Positions 1-11,727 of a stretch of 64,000 nt of DNA are shown here, piece after piece. The DNA is from Gyrodactylus bullatarudis. Its lineage: Eukaryota > Platyhelminthes > Monogenea > Gyrodactylidea > Gyrodactylidae. Made by a program: the position numbers and the translations under genes. Every line of letters starts with the position of its first letter. Position 1 is the first letter of the stretch. Below the pieces are notes generated by a model, which was not told the DNA's origin, made no database searches, and worked only from the letters and a program-made list of their open reading frames with translations. The DNA lies in assembly GCA_012064415.1 (NCBI GenBank), contig SSNU01000120.1, positions 41,893 to 105,892 on the forward strand. The letters run 5' to 3'.

Positions 1-2077
1 TATGAAAATGTTGGCATCTCTCTCTTCTTTCCTTGAAATGAACTCAGCATCGGTATTCAAAGTGTTCTAATAGTATTTCTTGTTGTGATCAGTCTATAAT
101 AATTTTATTTGTTGAGTCAATATTTTTTGAATCACATCACTCATATCAAGAGGTCAAATTTCAAATTCATACAAAATCAATTGAAAATAAATTTTAGTTC
201 CAATACTCATGTAGACAGAGCCGTTTTTTCAGATTCTGAAATTTGGGATATCAATAAAAAGCTCAAATATCTGGATTTTTCATTTATCGCGAATGAAAAC
301 GACTCGAAATAACGAAATTCAACTTTTTTATAGCTTAATTAATAGAGAAAAAGGTATTCTTATAATTTCTAATGGCAAATTGGAAAAAAATCGATTAATC
401 TTGAATCTTGGATTATCGCAAAATCACTCTGGTTGTTAAATATTTGCTCGGGTAAACTTGGATATTTCATTTTTATTAAACTAATTCATTGTCTAATGAA
501 GCGAATATTGAACACTCTCTTTCACTGAAAAATTTTCAGATTGATTCACATTTATTTTATATTTTTTAAAGAATTATTTAAAAAACCATTAGAGGAAAAC
601 CTGGAGGACCTGGATTTATACATTGGACAAATCCCAAATACTCGTATCATTAGACTAAAAGAACTTATTCTTTCACGTATTTAATTTGAATCGTATCATT
701 TCAGCTTTAAAAAACTAGCGATTCATATCGAATCTCAGATTATTGCAAAGTCACTAATAATGAAATCAGCATCGGTAACTCAGTTCAAAACCAATGTCTC
801 AGTGTTAAAAATTTTTCAGATGAAAAAGAATATGAATTTTTTTTCGGATTTTATTGATTCCAACAACTTTTCGCCTCATTTCATAATGCAATTCAGGACA
901 TGTTTGTCTTTCTGACTATCCCGAGAAAAATTAATCAAGTTTTTCAGTAAAAAATGATAAATTTTCATCTTCATATCAAGTGTAGCTTTAGTTGAACTAT
1001 TTTTTTACTATCCCACAAATGGCCATAGTTCACAAAAAATATATTGAGTCTCTAATAAATATTCTATGAATAAATACATATTCTAGAGATACGTAATTAT
1101 CACACACTGCATATAAAAGATATGTATTGCTCACGTATTCTTCACCTAAACGAACCTAATGAATTTAGAAATTTTGTTTTCTCAAATTGATCTTGTTTAT
1201 TTTCTTTTAGGACAAGAAAGAATTCATTGTATGTCTTTTTTTCCAAAGAAGCCACTTCTCGAATCTTTTAACTTGATCACATTAAAACTCTATAAAAAGC
1301 TTCAATAAGAAATTATTTTCTTCGGATGATCACATACAGGTGCTGCAATAAAACTATATTAAAAATTAACTGAGTTAGGGTAAATTAAGTTTGAAATATT
1401 TTGTTGAGTTCATGCTTGGACGATATGTACTTCTGATTATACTTCTGTATGTCAAAAAAAAATTTCCAAAATTGATCCAAAATTCCAAATCTGGTCTCAG
1501 AATTTAAAAGTTGGGTTTAGTTTGGGAGATATTGAAAAATGAGAATTTTAGGAAAATTGAGAGTAGTTTTTCGATTAAATTAATTTGAAGAAGCAATTAA
1601 ACCTAATTATAATTAGGCTCATTATGTAGAGCAATTAATTCTGCGTCGATTAGTATATAGATCAATGTCGCACCTACTCAGAACTGGCGAAAATTTTAAA
1701 TTAGAACTTCAAAGGGTAGAAAAAATCATCGAAAAAATTTCATAGTTTTCTTCAAGATTTTTCGCTCTTTCGATTGAGCATACTTTGAAGAAAATTGGAT
1801 ATCATCTTCTGGGTCAAATTGATCAGTTTTTATGTTCCGTTTTGTAAAGAAAAATTTAAAAAAAATTGCATGCCTTTTTTGTAACCAATCAGAATAGAGA
1901 ACGTCAAAATAACCAATCACGTTTACAATTCAGTGAGTCATGCAATATTTTTGATTAGTTTTTATCCTTACCACATTAAAAATTATACGATCTTGTAGAG
2001 CGCTTAATTTAGCACCGGATAGCATTTTGAAATTCCAAAATATCTAATTTTAAGCCTGAGATATCAACAATTTTAAG
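1..2077. other. AT-rich stretch without recognisable gene
   Basis: Long AT-rich sequence with only short chance ORFs on both strands. I see no splice-compatible set of exons, no protein-family motif and no clear repeat termini. Parts look like decayed copies of the foldback repeats found elsewhere in the window. Nothing else can be supported. Confidence 0.5.
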
Positions 2078-2353
2078 TCATGAAATTAATGAATTATAGG
2101 ATGAATAATATTTATTGAAAAAAAAGAACCCTCCCTGCATATACACATTTGTATACCGAATATACCACCCTAACCCATCGGTTCGTTGTCCGGAAAAGTA
2201 CAATCCTACCAAAATTTCATTCCCATCACGTAACGTTTCCGAATAGTCATGAACCGGAATTTTGAATGCAGAAATGATATTACAAAATTCTGTTACATAA
2301 GTAGTTATTATTTCGGACAGAAGTATATGATGCCAATAACTGATGATTTCCAA
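2078..2353 (-). CDS. Unrecognised ORF, possible exon
   Basis: Open frame of 91 codons on the minus strand starting at a real ATG. The middle part (VHDYSETLRDG, then GQRTDGLGWYIRYTNVYMQ) has a richer residue mix and higher GC than its surroundings, which suggests a genuine exon or a recent fossil. The last third is Phe/Tyr/Ser-rich and looks like intron or UTR read-through. I do not recognise the family and see no neighbouring exon that extends it convincingly. It could be an exon of a gene with other parts outside the window, or a repeat-derived ORF. Confidence 0.25.
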   Translation of the reverse strand: MEIISYWHHILLSEIITTYVTEFCNIISAFKIPVHDYSETLRDGNEILVGLYFSGQRTDGLGWYIRYTNVYMQGGFFFFNKYYSSYNSLIS

Positions 2354-2454
2354 TTAGTTATAAATGCCTATTTCAGTTATAACTTTCCACTCAACCGGAA
2401 TTTTACTCCGACAAAAGCATGTATTTCCTGAATATCGAATTTTGATCATGACTT

Positions 2455-2660
2455 TCTGGAATCTAGATCATTTGAAAAACATCAATTTTTAAGGAAATTA
2501 TGGGCTATTTCAAATCTTGAAGTAGCGTCAAATTCCCATTTCTTTGAACTTTGCTGGTTTAATAGTAAGTGAGGGATCAAAAATTGATTTTATAGGATCA
2601 CAATTAAACAGAGAAATCAAATATGTAGGGCCTGATTCTGAGAATAACCCCATCATCTTG
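2455..2660. repeat. Decayed copy of the foldback repeat family
   Basis: Shares order and wording with the better preserved copies near 15.9-16.6 kb and 31.8-32.2 kb: the 'gatctagat' block, the 'tttcaaatcttgaagtagcg' block and the 'gatcaaaaattgatttt' block follow each other in the same direction. Boundaries are uncertain. Confidence 0.45.
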
Positions 2661-2811
2661 TGTAAATTGAACATTTTTGAAAATTGATGAAATTTTGATG
2701 ATACAAAATCCCTGAAAAATTACGACTGCATCTAAAGTTTTATGGTGATAATATTAACAATCTTTAAATGTTGTAAATTTCCTTACTCATAAATAACTTC
2801 TTTTCCTTTTC

Positions 2812-3021
2812 ATGAGCTATGAACGAATGAAAAATTTAAAAATTTTAAAGTATAGATCAACGATCTGGTGGTTATACCCAAATGGACTCTTGAGGCATGA
2901 CACTGGATGCTTCAACCCAATGAATCCTAGTGAGATAGCTGAGTGCAATCCGGAAGATTACAGGTTAATATTAGAGTATAACGAAGTAAGTCAATGTTTT
3001 ATGGTTAATCCTTTAGACTGA
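2812..3021 (+). CDS. Unrecognised 69-aa ORF
   Basis: Open frame from an ATG encoding a Trp/Cys/Pro-containing peptide with the segments STIWWLYPNGLLRH, GCFNPMNPSEIAECNPEDYR and YNEVSQCFMVNPLD. The residue mix is protein-like rather than low complexity and local GC is raised. No signal peptide, membrane segment or family motif is visible. It may be one exon of a larger gene or a domesticated or decayed mobile-element piece. Confidence 0.3.
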   Translation: MSYERMKNLKILKYRSTIWWLYPNGLLRHDTGCFNPMNPSEIAECNPEDYRLILEYNEVSQCFMVNPLD

Positions 3022-5180
3022 CAAAAGCCTTAGGCATAATGGAAAGTGTTTACGATTCCTTTCGGATTGGATCATTCTCGGACCTTGTTCAAAGACCGAC
3101 GACTTGATAGTCCTGGAATATGTCCCAGTTGGTAGCATTGAAGATAACTAAGAATATATATGATACCAAAGATTTTTAATTGAGCACGACTATTTTTAAC
3201 TCAATTAAACTGGCTTTAAAAATGATAATTAAAGGTTCAAAAGTTGCATAGTACCCTGGGTTCCGAAGTTACAACCTACTAAAATTAACTATTTCAACTT
3301 TTAAATAACTATTTTTAGTAACTTAAATTCCCATGTCGTGTTTAGTTATAATCCCTAATTCTGATCGGTCCTTGAAATCTCTACCAATCAGATAATGCTC
3401 AATTTACCGATACAATCAAAAATTGAGTGTGGGGAATCATTTTTCGATTACCTTATCACAAAAAAGCTGAAGTTCAAAAATTAATACCCTTATGAATTCA
3501 CTGAAATATGCAATCGTATGTATCCCCTGTAGAAATTTGAAAACCGATAGATTTAACATGATGAAGATTTTTAATAAAAAATTTCAATAAAAAGATTAAT
3601 TATTAATTTTCAAATCCCATTACTTTTGAGTAGATCATATAATATACTAAAAATAGTCATTTTTTCTATCTTTTGTATACTATTTTGCGATTTTAAGCTA
3701 TTATTTTTGAGGCTCTGATGATCACTCATTGATTCAGTAAATAAATTTTCGATTCTAAGCTTCTAATTGAAATGAAATTGGATAACGATTGGATTATAAG
3801 TTATAATTTATAACTGTTCCGGACTCAAGTCCCATAATCACATATAAAATTATGTATATTACTATTATAAACAAATATCCACAAGATTATTTATTTCATA
3901 CTGATTACTTCTTTTAATGAATAAAATACTTTTCCTGAAACCACAAACACGTGCTCTTGTTACTCCGTACCATAAACATAACAATAACAAAATAATCTAA
4001 TTTTTCATCAGAAGACGAAAAGGATTCGTTGGAATCCTGATCATGTTGACTACTTTTTAAAGTTTTGAAGTAAAAAATATCTGAAAAAATATTTTTCAGA
4101 AAAAATTTGATGAAAAATTTCATTGATTTGAAAGTGACAGAGTGACCGAAAAAAAGTTTTTCTTAATGAAGACTAAGCAAGAAGATAAAATTTGCTAAAT
4201 GGTGTCTGCCTCATTATCGTTTCAGACTTGATTTTCGATTTCATGATCATTTTAAAGATTTGAAAATCAACGAAATTCTTCCTAAATTTTGGATCTCTTT
4301 TCACTTTGTTAGTGATCATCTACAGCTGTTCTTCTTATAAAAAATCTTTAACAAATTCGAAATCTTGATGAAAAAATCGAGATTTCTGTAAAAATCATAG
4401 ATTCCCAATGTTGTATACGTGGGGGAAGGAGGAAGAGAAGTTTGAGTATTAATAGTATTCATATTTATTAAACATAATAAGTATATTCTTTAGGATTTCT
4501 TGATATAGTTCTAGTTATATCTCTTTAAATTCAATTGTAGCGCCTTGTTGTTTGGTCTTGTCTTGGCGGTTCATAGCGTCCAGGTCTTTGTTTTACTTTA
4601 TTTATAAAAAGAGGTAAATTAATCATGAATGTTTATAATAAGATATAATCAAGGCAGGATATAACATCCAACTTCATATCAACCAACTTTATATTGATAT
4701 TGAGAAACTTCATCTGTTCACTCTCCTAATTTCAAATCAATAAAAAACTTGAATCAAAGTTGGAAATTTGAAAAAGTAGGCTTAATAATAATCCAGATTC
4801 CAAAAAATGCCATCCTATTCGTTTTGTTGAATTGAGTTTTTTTGTAAAAATCCTTGATTCTCATCTTTATTATTGACCTTCAATTGATCTACTATATGCT
4901 GTCTATTGATAAGATACTTTGACAATTCTCTTACATTGTTTAAAATGAAGAATACATTTTCAAATCAAAGTCATTGTTCTTTCAACTTCTTTTTCTCATT
5001 ATTCAATGTTCTAATAGATTTTAGGTCTCAATAAAGCGTCTGATTCTTCTGACGAAGGTATTTTACTAATACCCAAACTTCTGGAAGAGAATTTGAATAA
5101 TAGAGTTGAACTAGTAACTATATACAGGCATACCCCAGAGATGGATGCGGAAAATTAACCCCCTTCTTCTCTGCACCCAA
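3022..5180. other. AT-rich spacer with decayed repeats
   Basis: No gene recognised. Positions about 4180-4420 carry a decayed foldback-family arm ('cgaaatcttgatgaaaaaat', 'gagatttctgtaaaaatcat'). The minus-strand ORF around 3914-4123 is Phe/Lys-rich with no motif and is probably a chance frame. Confidence 0.45.
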
Positions 5181-5375
5181 AATAAATATAAAATTTGTAT
5201 CATTACTTTAAAGTAGACTCAGCAAGAGTTTTGAATCTCAAGAATTAGTTTTTCTTGATTTTTACACCATTGTAAAGATCGTTTTCTTTAGATCAGAACC
5301 ATATAATCTACTGTATATCTATCAAATTAATCTATCTAGATCGAGTTAAAGTTTCTCATAAATTTTTTTTTGTTC

Positions 5376-6476
5376 ATGATGTCTCATGCCGCTAAAATTG
5401 AACTCTCTCGTGAAATTGGAAAAATTTATCACTTTTTTAATGAAAAGCTTCATGCCATCAATAATACTTTACACGAGAAAGATGTACAAATCAATTACCT
5501 CATGAATGAAGTCTATAGTGTTAAATGTGAATTAGCATATACAAGAACATACATCAAAAATCAATCTAATACCTTATTCAACACATCATTCCCACCTCTC
5601 AATAGTATTGACAATATACAACATGTAATTAACCCTCATGTTAAAGGCTATCCTTTGAATACTCCTTGTCATCCTCCTCCTCTTTTAACTTTTCCTCCAA
5701 TCAGACAACAGAATGATGTGTCATCTAGTTTCAATCCAGTGAACAAAGCTCAATCGAATAACATAATTGGTAAAGGATACAATGTCAGCCTCTCAACTGT
5801 CAAATCTATGATTGATTTTATTGGATCTTTTACTTACAAATGCTTCAAGAATAAAGATGAGTTTGGATCTACCTTTATTCGGATTATCTTCAAACGCAGA
5901 CCTTCAAATTCTATAATTCAGCAGTTGGTCTCACTCTCCAAATCCAAAAGATTTTTCTCTTGTCGTGAACTAAAATACCAGCCCAAGTCTCGTCATATTC
6001 CTGCCTCGGTTATCAGTAAATCTACCAACAGTCAGGATGCTGTTATTCCACCACCTTCGGAGCATCAATCAAACCTTCCTCAAGTTCAGTCAGGACATAA
6101 CTCAGAGCCTCAAACTCAAGATCATCCATTATATCAGTCCCAAGATAAGTCTGTTGTCTCACCAGAAAATTCTCTCTCCGGAAGCTATCTTCATTCACAA
6201 GCTCATCCTAACAAGAGGCCTGTTTTCTCCCCTCTAGTATTGGATTCCTCTCCAATATCTCACAAAAAGTATCACAGGCAGTCTGATACATCTGGTTTAT
6301 CCCAGTCTTCAATCCTTAATTTCTTTAATTTGTTACCAATCAATCCTTGCCAAGCTATCTCTGAGAATAAAGAAAACTCGCTTATTGGAATTTACAAGCC
6401 TCCTCATGATCCCAAATTAGTCTATGACAGCTCATTGCAAAAAACATCTTGTAAGTCTGTAGAGCTTTTTCGTTGA
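5376..6476 (+). CDS. LINE ORF1 protein (coiled coil, Pro/Ser-rich, PIP-box-like)
   Basis: Intact frame of 366 codons from the ATG at 5376. Residues about 8-60 are heptad-like and charged, which fits the trimerising coiled coil usual in LINE ORF1 proteins. A basic segment with RIIFKRRPSNSIIQQLVSLS lies near residues 170-190 and may be the nucleic-acid-binding part. The rest is Ser/Pro/Gln-rich. Near residue 310 the peptide QSSILNFF matches the consensus PCNA-binding box QxxIxxFF exactly. No CCHC zinc knuckle is visible. ORF2 follows closely downstream, as expected for a LINE. Identification rests on context and layout more than on sequence similarity. Confidence 0.6.
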   Translation: MMSHAAKIELSREIGKIYHFFNEKLHAINNTLHEKDVQINYLMNEVYSVKCELAYTRTYIKNQSNTLFNTSFPPLNSIDNIQHVINPHVKGYPLNTPCHPPPLLTFPPIRQQNDVSSSFNPVNKAQSNNIIGKGYNVSLSTVKSMIDFIGSFTYKCFKNKDEFGSTFIRIIFKRRPSNSIIQQLVSLSKSKRFFSCRELKYQPKSRHIPASVISKSTNSQDAVIPPPSEHQSNLPQVQSGHNSEPQTQDHPLYQSQDKSVVSPENSLSGSYLHSQAHPNKRPVFSPLVLDSSPISHKKYHRQSDTSGLSQSSILNFFNLLPINPCQAISENKENSLIGIYKPPHDPKLVYDSSLQKTSCKSVELFR

Positions 6477-6491
6477 TCATTTTGGATTCTT

Positions 6492-8240
6492 TCTCCTCAA
6501 TGTAAGATCTATTCTCTCAAAAAATACCTTTATAAATTAAAAAAATATCATCTCTACTTTTAAGCCATCTACGTTTTTCATTACTGAAACCTGGTTAAAG
6601 CCTGATATTTCTGATTCTATGATAAATATTCCTGACTATCAAATTCTTAGGGCTGATAGACCGAACTTTACTGGTGGAGGTGTTATTGTCTTCATTCACT
6701 ACTCAATCAAAATAATCTCTTCCATTACTAGGTCTCTACCCTTTCAATATATTTGTTTTAAAGTTGAATTGAATAATCATGAACACAAATTTATTCTCAT
6801 CTATCATCCCCCTATCGGGAGCAAATACTATGTCCCAGATGACATTTTATTATTTAATATCTACTCATTAGTAGATTCATGTAATAACTTGACCATTTTA
6901 GGGGATTTTAATTTTCCCTCTGAAAATAATTCCCCATCTATTCCTCCTTCCTATGACTCATTAATCTCTAAGTTTTCTCTTCATCAAATCGTTCAGTCCG
7001 CTACAAGAAATGAAAACATTCTTGACCTAATATTTTCAAATGTCTTCCATGATTCAATAACTCGATCTGTCCCTTTTTCAGATCACAATATAATTTTCTT
7101 TAAATTTTCTTTCTCCAATCATGCTAGTTTCTATAGTAATAGGAAAAAAAGTTGTTGATTTCATCAAATGTGCTAAATTAGTTGAAATCTTCCATCCTGA
7201 TCTATTTAAATTTGATAAATTTAATTCAAAATTATTCTACTCCTTAATAACGGACTCGTCTCGTACAACTTTTAATTCTAAAAAAATTTTTAAAGATTCT
7301 ACCAACTTAGACTTTATAGCTCAAAATAACTTTGAAGCTAACGTCCTTACGGACCTATCTCTTCACCCAAAACTTGGGTGGAACAAATTTCGTAAACTAC
7401 TTAACATAAATAAATTCTCCTCAATTTCAAATTTCACTTCTCTCACTGATAGAGAATTCTGCCAAGAAATTAATAATTATTTTATCGAAAATTTCAATAA
7501 ACCGGAGCAGATTGATTTCCTCAAGCTTTTGATAAATTAAAATTTTCATTCATAAGACGTAAACTTATGGAAAAAAACAGACCCATATATCATTAACCTG
7601 ACCTTGAACTTATTGGTCAATAGAAGACATTATGTGGCTTTTAACACCTTTACCAGTATGAAAGTACTCATAAATTCGGGAGTTCCTCAAGTTTCAACTA
7701 TTGGCCCTCTTATCTTTAATCTTTGTTTCGCTGATATTCAGCTCCTAGAGGATATTGAGGGTGTCCTCTTTAAATTTGCCGACGATATAAAATTCGTCTT
7801 CAAGGTGAAAAATTCCCTTGAGACCATGGGGCTCTATATAAAGGCTTATAAATCTCAGATAATCAAAATGGCTTATAATCCAAGTCCTTTATTGCCTCAC
7901 ATAAATAATTATCAATCCTTAGTGATTGAAAGAATCCAATATCGGTTCTTACACTCATTGTATCCAACCTTGGATTCCTATAATTCACTTATTTCTATCT
8001 CCGGACTTCAACCTCTTCATTATTAAAAATTTTATAAATTCATCTATCCCGGTGCGTCAAGACTATAATTTAAGACACACCTCTTACAAAGATCACTTTC
8101 TTCTATCTACTTTTAGATCTCTTGATGAGAAATATAATCTTGATGAATGTAGTAATCTATGGGATATTAAATCCATTATGGCCCATATTAGGACCAAAAT
8201 TGATTACTCTAAATCTTTACTTTATTCCTCTTTACATTAA
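6492..8240 (+). pseudogene. LINE ORF2 remnant: endonuclease plus deleted reverse transcriptase
   Basis: Begins with the LINE endonuclease entry motif LLNVRSILSK (about 6495), then ITETWLKP, GGGVIVFI, ILGDFNFP and the terminal DHN, which are the Asp/Asn/His signatures of an APE-type EEP endonuclease. These are spread over shifted frames (stop after LSKNTFIN, frame change near 6620). Past 7540 most of the RT fingers and palm are gone. What remains is SGVPQ, then GPLIFNLCFADI, then FADDIKFVF (the catalytic YADD-like motif in FADD form) and the C-terminal QPL / SKSLLYSSLH block. Inactive. Confidence 0.8.
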
Positions 8241-9465
8241 TTTAAAAGAATCCAATATGTTCATATGAATTGCCTTTCAGACTTTTTACTATTTGCCAAG
8301 CCATATTTTCAACAAACTCATTATATTAAAAAAAATGAAACTTTTCATAATCAGATTTATTATGTTTTTATACAGAATTATTTATTTTTAATTATTTCTT
8401 ATGCTGTACATATTAATAAAAAAAACATTTTCTAACAAAAAAAAATTATGGAAAATTATTTTTAAATAATCATCATCATTTCTAAGGGTGCTAAATTCAA
8501 TGCCAGATGGGAGAAGTCATCGGATAAATTTGAACTCATTTTAGAATATATCCTGCAATATACCGTATGTTGGACCGTAAATTTGGATCATAAATAATTC
8601 ATATTTCAGAAATTTTATTTTTTTGGAATGCCACCCAATTTCAAATTTATCCGATGACTTCTCCCATCTGGCATTGAATTTAGCACCCTTAGAAATGATG
8701 ATGATTCATTTGTTTGCTTTGGAGGTAGAGCAAGCCCTTTTCACAACTAGGATATGTTTGAGAAAAAGAGAGAAAATTATTTAAAAATAATTTTCCATAA
8801 ATTTATGAGAAGCTTTAACTCGATCTTGATAGATTAATTTGATAGATATACAGTAGATTATATGGTTCTGATCTAAAGAAAACGATCTTTACAATGGTGT
8901 AAAAATCAAGAAAAACTAATTCTTGAGATTCAAAACTCTTGCTGAGTCTACTTTAAGGTAATTATACAAAAATTTTACAATTTTTTATTGGTCTAAATGA
9001 TTATTGTTCTATTTTTGCATTTAATTCACCCAAAACAGCCTCATAGATGCCACATATGCCCATGAAACAAAGATAAAAAGGCTAATAAAGTTGCATCAAA
9101 CGTGAAAGGAACCTTGTATGTCCTATAATTTGGAATAATTTTGATTTAATTAATAGTTTTAGTCAAATTATCATTGGGGTACTCATTTTTTAAATTTCCA
9201 GTTTAAGGGTTAAAATGCAAGTTTAAGAGTTAGTAGAAGGATTGTTTTTGATTCAAAATGGAATTTAATTGGAATATTATATTCTGCAACTACTTTTACT
9301 AATATTCATTGAAGATTTCAGTTTTAGTTATGGATCAAAACAATATTAGTAGTAAGAATCTTTTATTGGTTAATTACATGGACCAATCAGAATAGGAGAA
9401 AATTGAAAGGTGAAAATATTAAATTTATTGAAATTAGAAAAAAGTACGAACATTTTCAAGATGCA

Positions 9466-9612
9466 TCATTTCTTGTCCTTCTTTTCAGTCTTTTTCTTCT
9501 TGTCCTTCTTTTCCTTCTTCTTTCCCTCAGATCCAGAATCAGAGTCTGATGAGGAACTAGACGATGAGGACTTTTTCTCCTTCTTCTTCTTCTTTTCGTC
9601 TTCCTTTGGCAT
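9466..9612 (-). CDS. Small Lys/Ser-rich protein (48 aa)
   Basis: Minus-strand ORF from the ATG at 9612: MPKEDEKKKKKEKK, eight Ser, then DSDSGSEG, then a second Lys/Glu block. The central Ser-Asp run is a strong casein-kinase-2-type acceptor and the flanks are highly basic, so an abundant nuclear or nucleic-acid-associated phosphoprotein is possible; this is inference. A TATA box (TATAAAAGA, plus-strand 9641-9649) lies about 30 bp upstream of the ATG, leaving a very short leader. It shares the SSSSDSDSGS core with the 59-aa protein at 15300-15479 and resembles the duplicated gene at 11-12 kb. Confidence 0.6.
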   Translation of the reverse strand: MPKEDEKKKKKEKKSSSSSSSSDSDSGSEGKKKEKKDKKKKTEKKDKK

Positions 9613-10135
9613 TTTACTGTCAGGTGTCTCTTGTTATGCCTCTTTTATATTCTCTCTCTCGAGAATGTTATCCACTTGGAGATAAATTTTTATCACTCTT
9701 ACATTTGTTTGTTGTGTAATTTCAAGTTTCAGTGGTTGAATAGGTTGATTAAAGTTTGCTTAAACTAAACATTGTAACGGATTGGCTCATCTTTCTACAC
9801 ATTTTTCAATGTGTAACTCTTCTCTACTTTGATGAGTTGTTAATCAATAGTGATGCTGCAATTCTTGTAATTTTATCTACACCTAGTTAATATGAAGATG
9901 GGAATTTAATGATTTTTACAAAAACTACAATTCATGTGAAAGTTCCTAGATAAGAAGTTATTACAGGCTGTAAAAGAACTCTATGATTTGTGTTAATAAC
10001 CGGTGGGTCACCTTGTCAAAGTCTCCGTTCCATCTGTGACGCCCACAAACCAGAATTGCGTCGACAATCTTCATAATTTACTCTCATTTAAGAAAAGAAC
10101 GATCACTAAGGAATGTGACGAGCGAGTTAATTAAG

Positions 10136-10760
10136 TTAACCCTTTCGGTGCCGAGACTATTTCACAATTTTTATAAAAAACCAAATTTAGCTATGAAGAT
10201 ACCAAGTTATTTGGCTGAAAATATTACTGATGCAAGTTCACATTGTGGGTTTCATTTTAAACGTTAATTGATCCAGAAACCTATCAAACTGGTAGAGTTA
10301 TGAAAGTTCAAAAAAATTGGAAAATGGACATTAGTCATGGTCGACTGATTTAAAAAAATTAAAAATCGAATAGCCCGAAAAAGCTCACATTGGCCAATTA
10401 ATTTATTCTTGAGTTCATTTTTAAATTTATTCAAGCTAAAGTATGATGATTGATCTATTGAGATTTTTAAATATTTTTTTGCATTTACAGTATTAGATAT
10501 TGCCAGCTTTTATAGGAATTAGCCAAATTCTGGAATATTATAGCGTAATCCTTGGCGCTATAATTTATTTCAAAATTTACTTCAAATGGTGAAAGTGGGC
10601 TTTACAACCTAGATTTCGATAAATATTCATCAAATTCGAATACTTGTTTAAAAACTTTCGTTATGTAAAAATCATCTTGATATTAAGTACTTTTACCATA
10701 GTTTTAATCTCCGAGAATTTTACAAGATTTATTCAAAAGAGCGGTAATATGACCGAATAT
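10136..10760. repeat. piggyBac-MITE-like sequence, one end seen
   Basis: Starts with TTAA followed by CCCTTTCGGTGCC, the same opening (TTAA+CCCTTTCG) as the complete MITE at 14346-15015. The interior (ggctgaaaatattactgatg … gatccagaaacctatcaaac) is matched by the copy around 42.93-43.2 kb in an ODAD2 intron. I could not find a matching right terminus, so it is probably truncated. The end coordinate is a rough limit. Confidence 0.4.
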
Positions 10761-11046
10761 AATCGAATAACCTGGAAACAGAATCTTCAACAACCTTTTT
10801 TTCTAAAATCTTCTCTATAAAATTTTTAATATTTTAAACTGCTAATTAATCGAGTAAAAGTTTATCTTATAAGAAAAAAAATTATTTTTGGGAAAGTTTT
10901 ATCCCTTTGAAAAGAATGTTTTTAGCATACATACTAGCTTTACATTGAAGTAGATATAAAAATTATAGATCGGACATAAATCAAATTCGTTTAATATTCA
11001 GAAAATTTATTTCAAAAATAAATTTGGCTAAAACACTGAAAATAAC

Positions 11047-11397
11047 TCATATCTTCTCTTGTACAACAGGCTTCTTTGCATCAGCTTCTTTTGCCTTTTC
11101 TTTTTTGGCCTTTCTTGCCTTTTTCTCCTTTTTGGCACTCTTCTTTTCCTCGTCTTCATCGGAGCTAGAACTGCTGCTGCTGCTACTGCTGCTGGAAGAA
11201 GACTTCTTCTCTTTCTTGGCCTTTTTTTCTTTCTTCTCTTTCTTAGGTTCTTCAGGTTTCTTTTCCTCAGTCTTCTTCGTCTTATCATCAGTGGCTGTGA
11301 GGTTCTTTGGTGTTTCAGTCTCGGTTTTCTTCGTCTTATCGTCAGTGGCTACGAGGCTCTTTGGTGTTTCAGTCGCAGGCATCTTTGATTTATCCAT
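11047..11397 (-). CDS. Lys/Ser/Glu-rich small protein, copy 1 (116 aa)
   Basis: Starts at the ATG at 11397, the first ATG after the TATA box. Two near-identical 15-residue repeats open the protein (ETPKSLVATDDKTKK and ETPKNLTATDDKTKK). A Lys/Glu-rich segment follows, then a run of 14 Ser (AGC/TCT mixed), then DEDEEKK, then a second Lys/Ala/Glu segment ending KKPVVQEKI. No globular domain, signal peptide or membrane segment is visible. The charge pattern is that of a disordered nuclear, nucleolar or chromatin protein with a CK2-type Ser-acidic core. The gene is transcribed away from its twin at 11787-12137. The TATA box TATAAATA lies near 11446-11453. Function unknown. Confidence 0.7.
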   Translation of the reverse strand: MDKSKMPATETPKSLVATDDKTKKTETETPKNLTATDDKTKKTEEKKPEEPKKEKKEKKAKKEKKSSSSSSSSSSSSSSDEDEEKKSAKKEKKARKAKKEKAKEADAKKPVVQEKI

Positions 11398-11727
11398 AAT
11401 AATTGTATATGACAAGTTTTCGTTCGAAATTACACTCGTAGCTGCTATTTATACAATTTACCATCTGAGGCAACTGTGTATTGAGTATAAGGATTTTCTC
11501 TAAAAATTAATCTGATCATTAGCATACATCTATCAAATTTCAATTGAATACCAAGCTGATGAAGATGATGTATTTCATTGGCTCAATTTCCTTGTATTCC
11601 TCTGATACAGATTGAATTGTACAATGTTGAGTAAATCACAATCTGAGGCAATCAGTCATTGCATTCTTTTTGAACCATGTATAAAGATTTTGTAATTCAC
11701 TAATCTTGCGTTGATTGCAATAACAGG

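Larger units (their letters stand above)
5363..8440 (+). mobile_element. Defective non-LTR retrotransposon (LINE)
   Basis: A two-ORF LINE on the plus strand: ORF1, then an AP-endonuclease domain, then a badly deleted reverse transcriptase ending in the family's conserved C-terminus (…SKSLLYSSLH stop at 8240), then a 3' region that ends 'tctaac' followed by a run of A. The same C-terminal wording and the same 'tctaac-A(n)' end recur in the minus-strand LINE copies at 58-64 kb, so these form one clade. Frameshifts and deletions in ORF2 show it is dead. It sits inside a foldback element. Confidence 0.8.
5188..8975. repeat. Foldback element interrupted by a LINE
   Basis: The stretch 5208-5362 reappears as its reverse complement at 8805-8957, and 8470-8535 as its reverse complement at 8636-8700. 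Together these are two arms of one inverted-repeat element whose left arm was split by the LINE at about 5363-8440. The intact right arm shows the pre-insertion sequence 'ctcataaatttatgg'. The junctions read 'ctcataaattt' before the LINE and 'aaaaaaaaattatgg' after it, so the insertion point is visible. An extra segment (about 8705-8775) is present only in the right arm. Outer boundaries are approximate. Confidence 0.7.

Noticed and set aside
9410..9685. Plus-strand Phe/Ser-rich 91-codon ORF
   Set aside because: Antisense of the Lys/Ser-rich 48-aa gene at 9466-9612. It starts on a non-ATG codon and has no motif.
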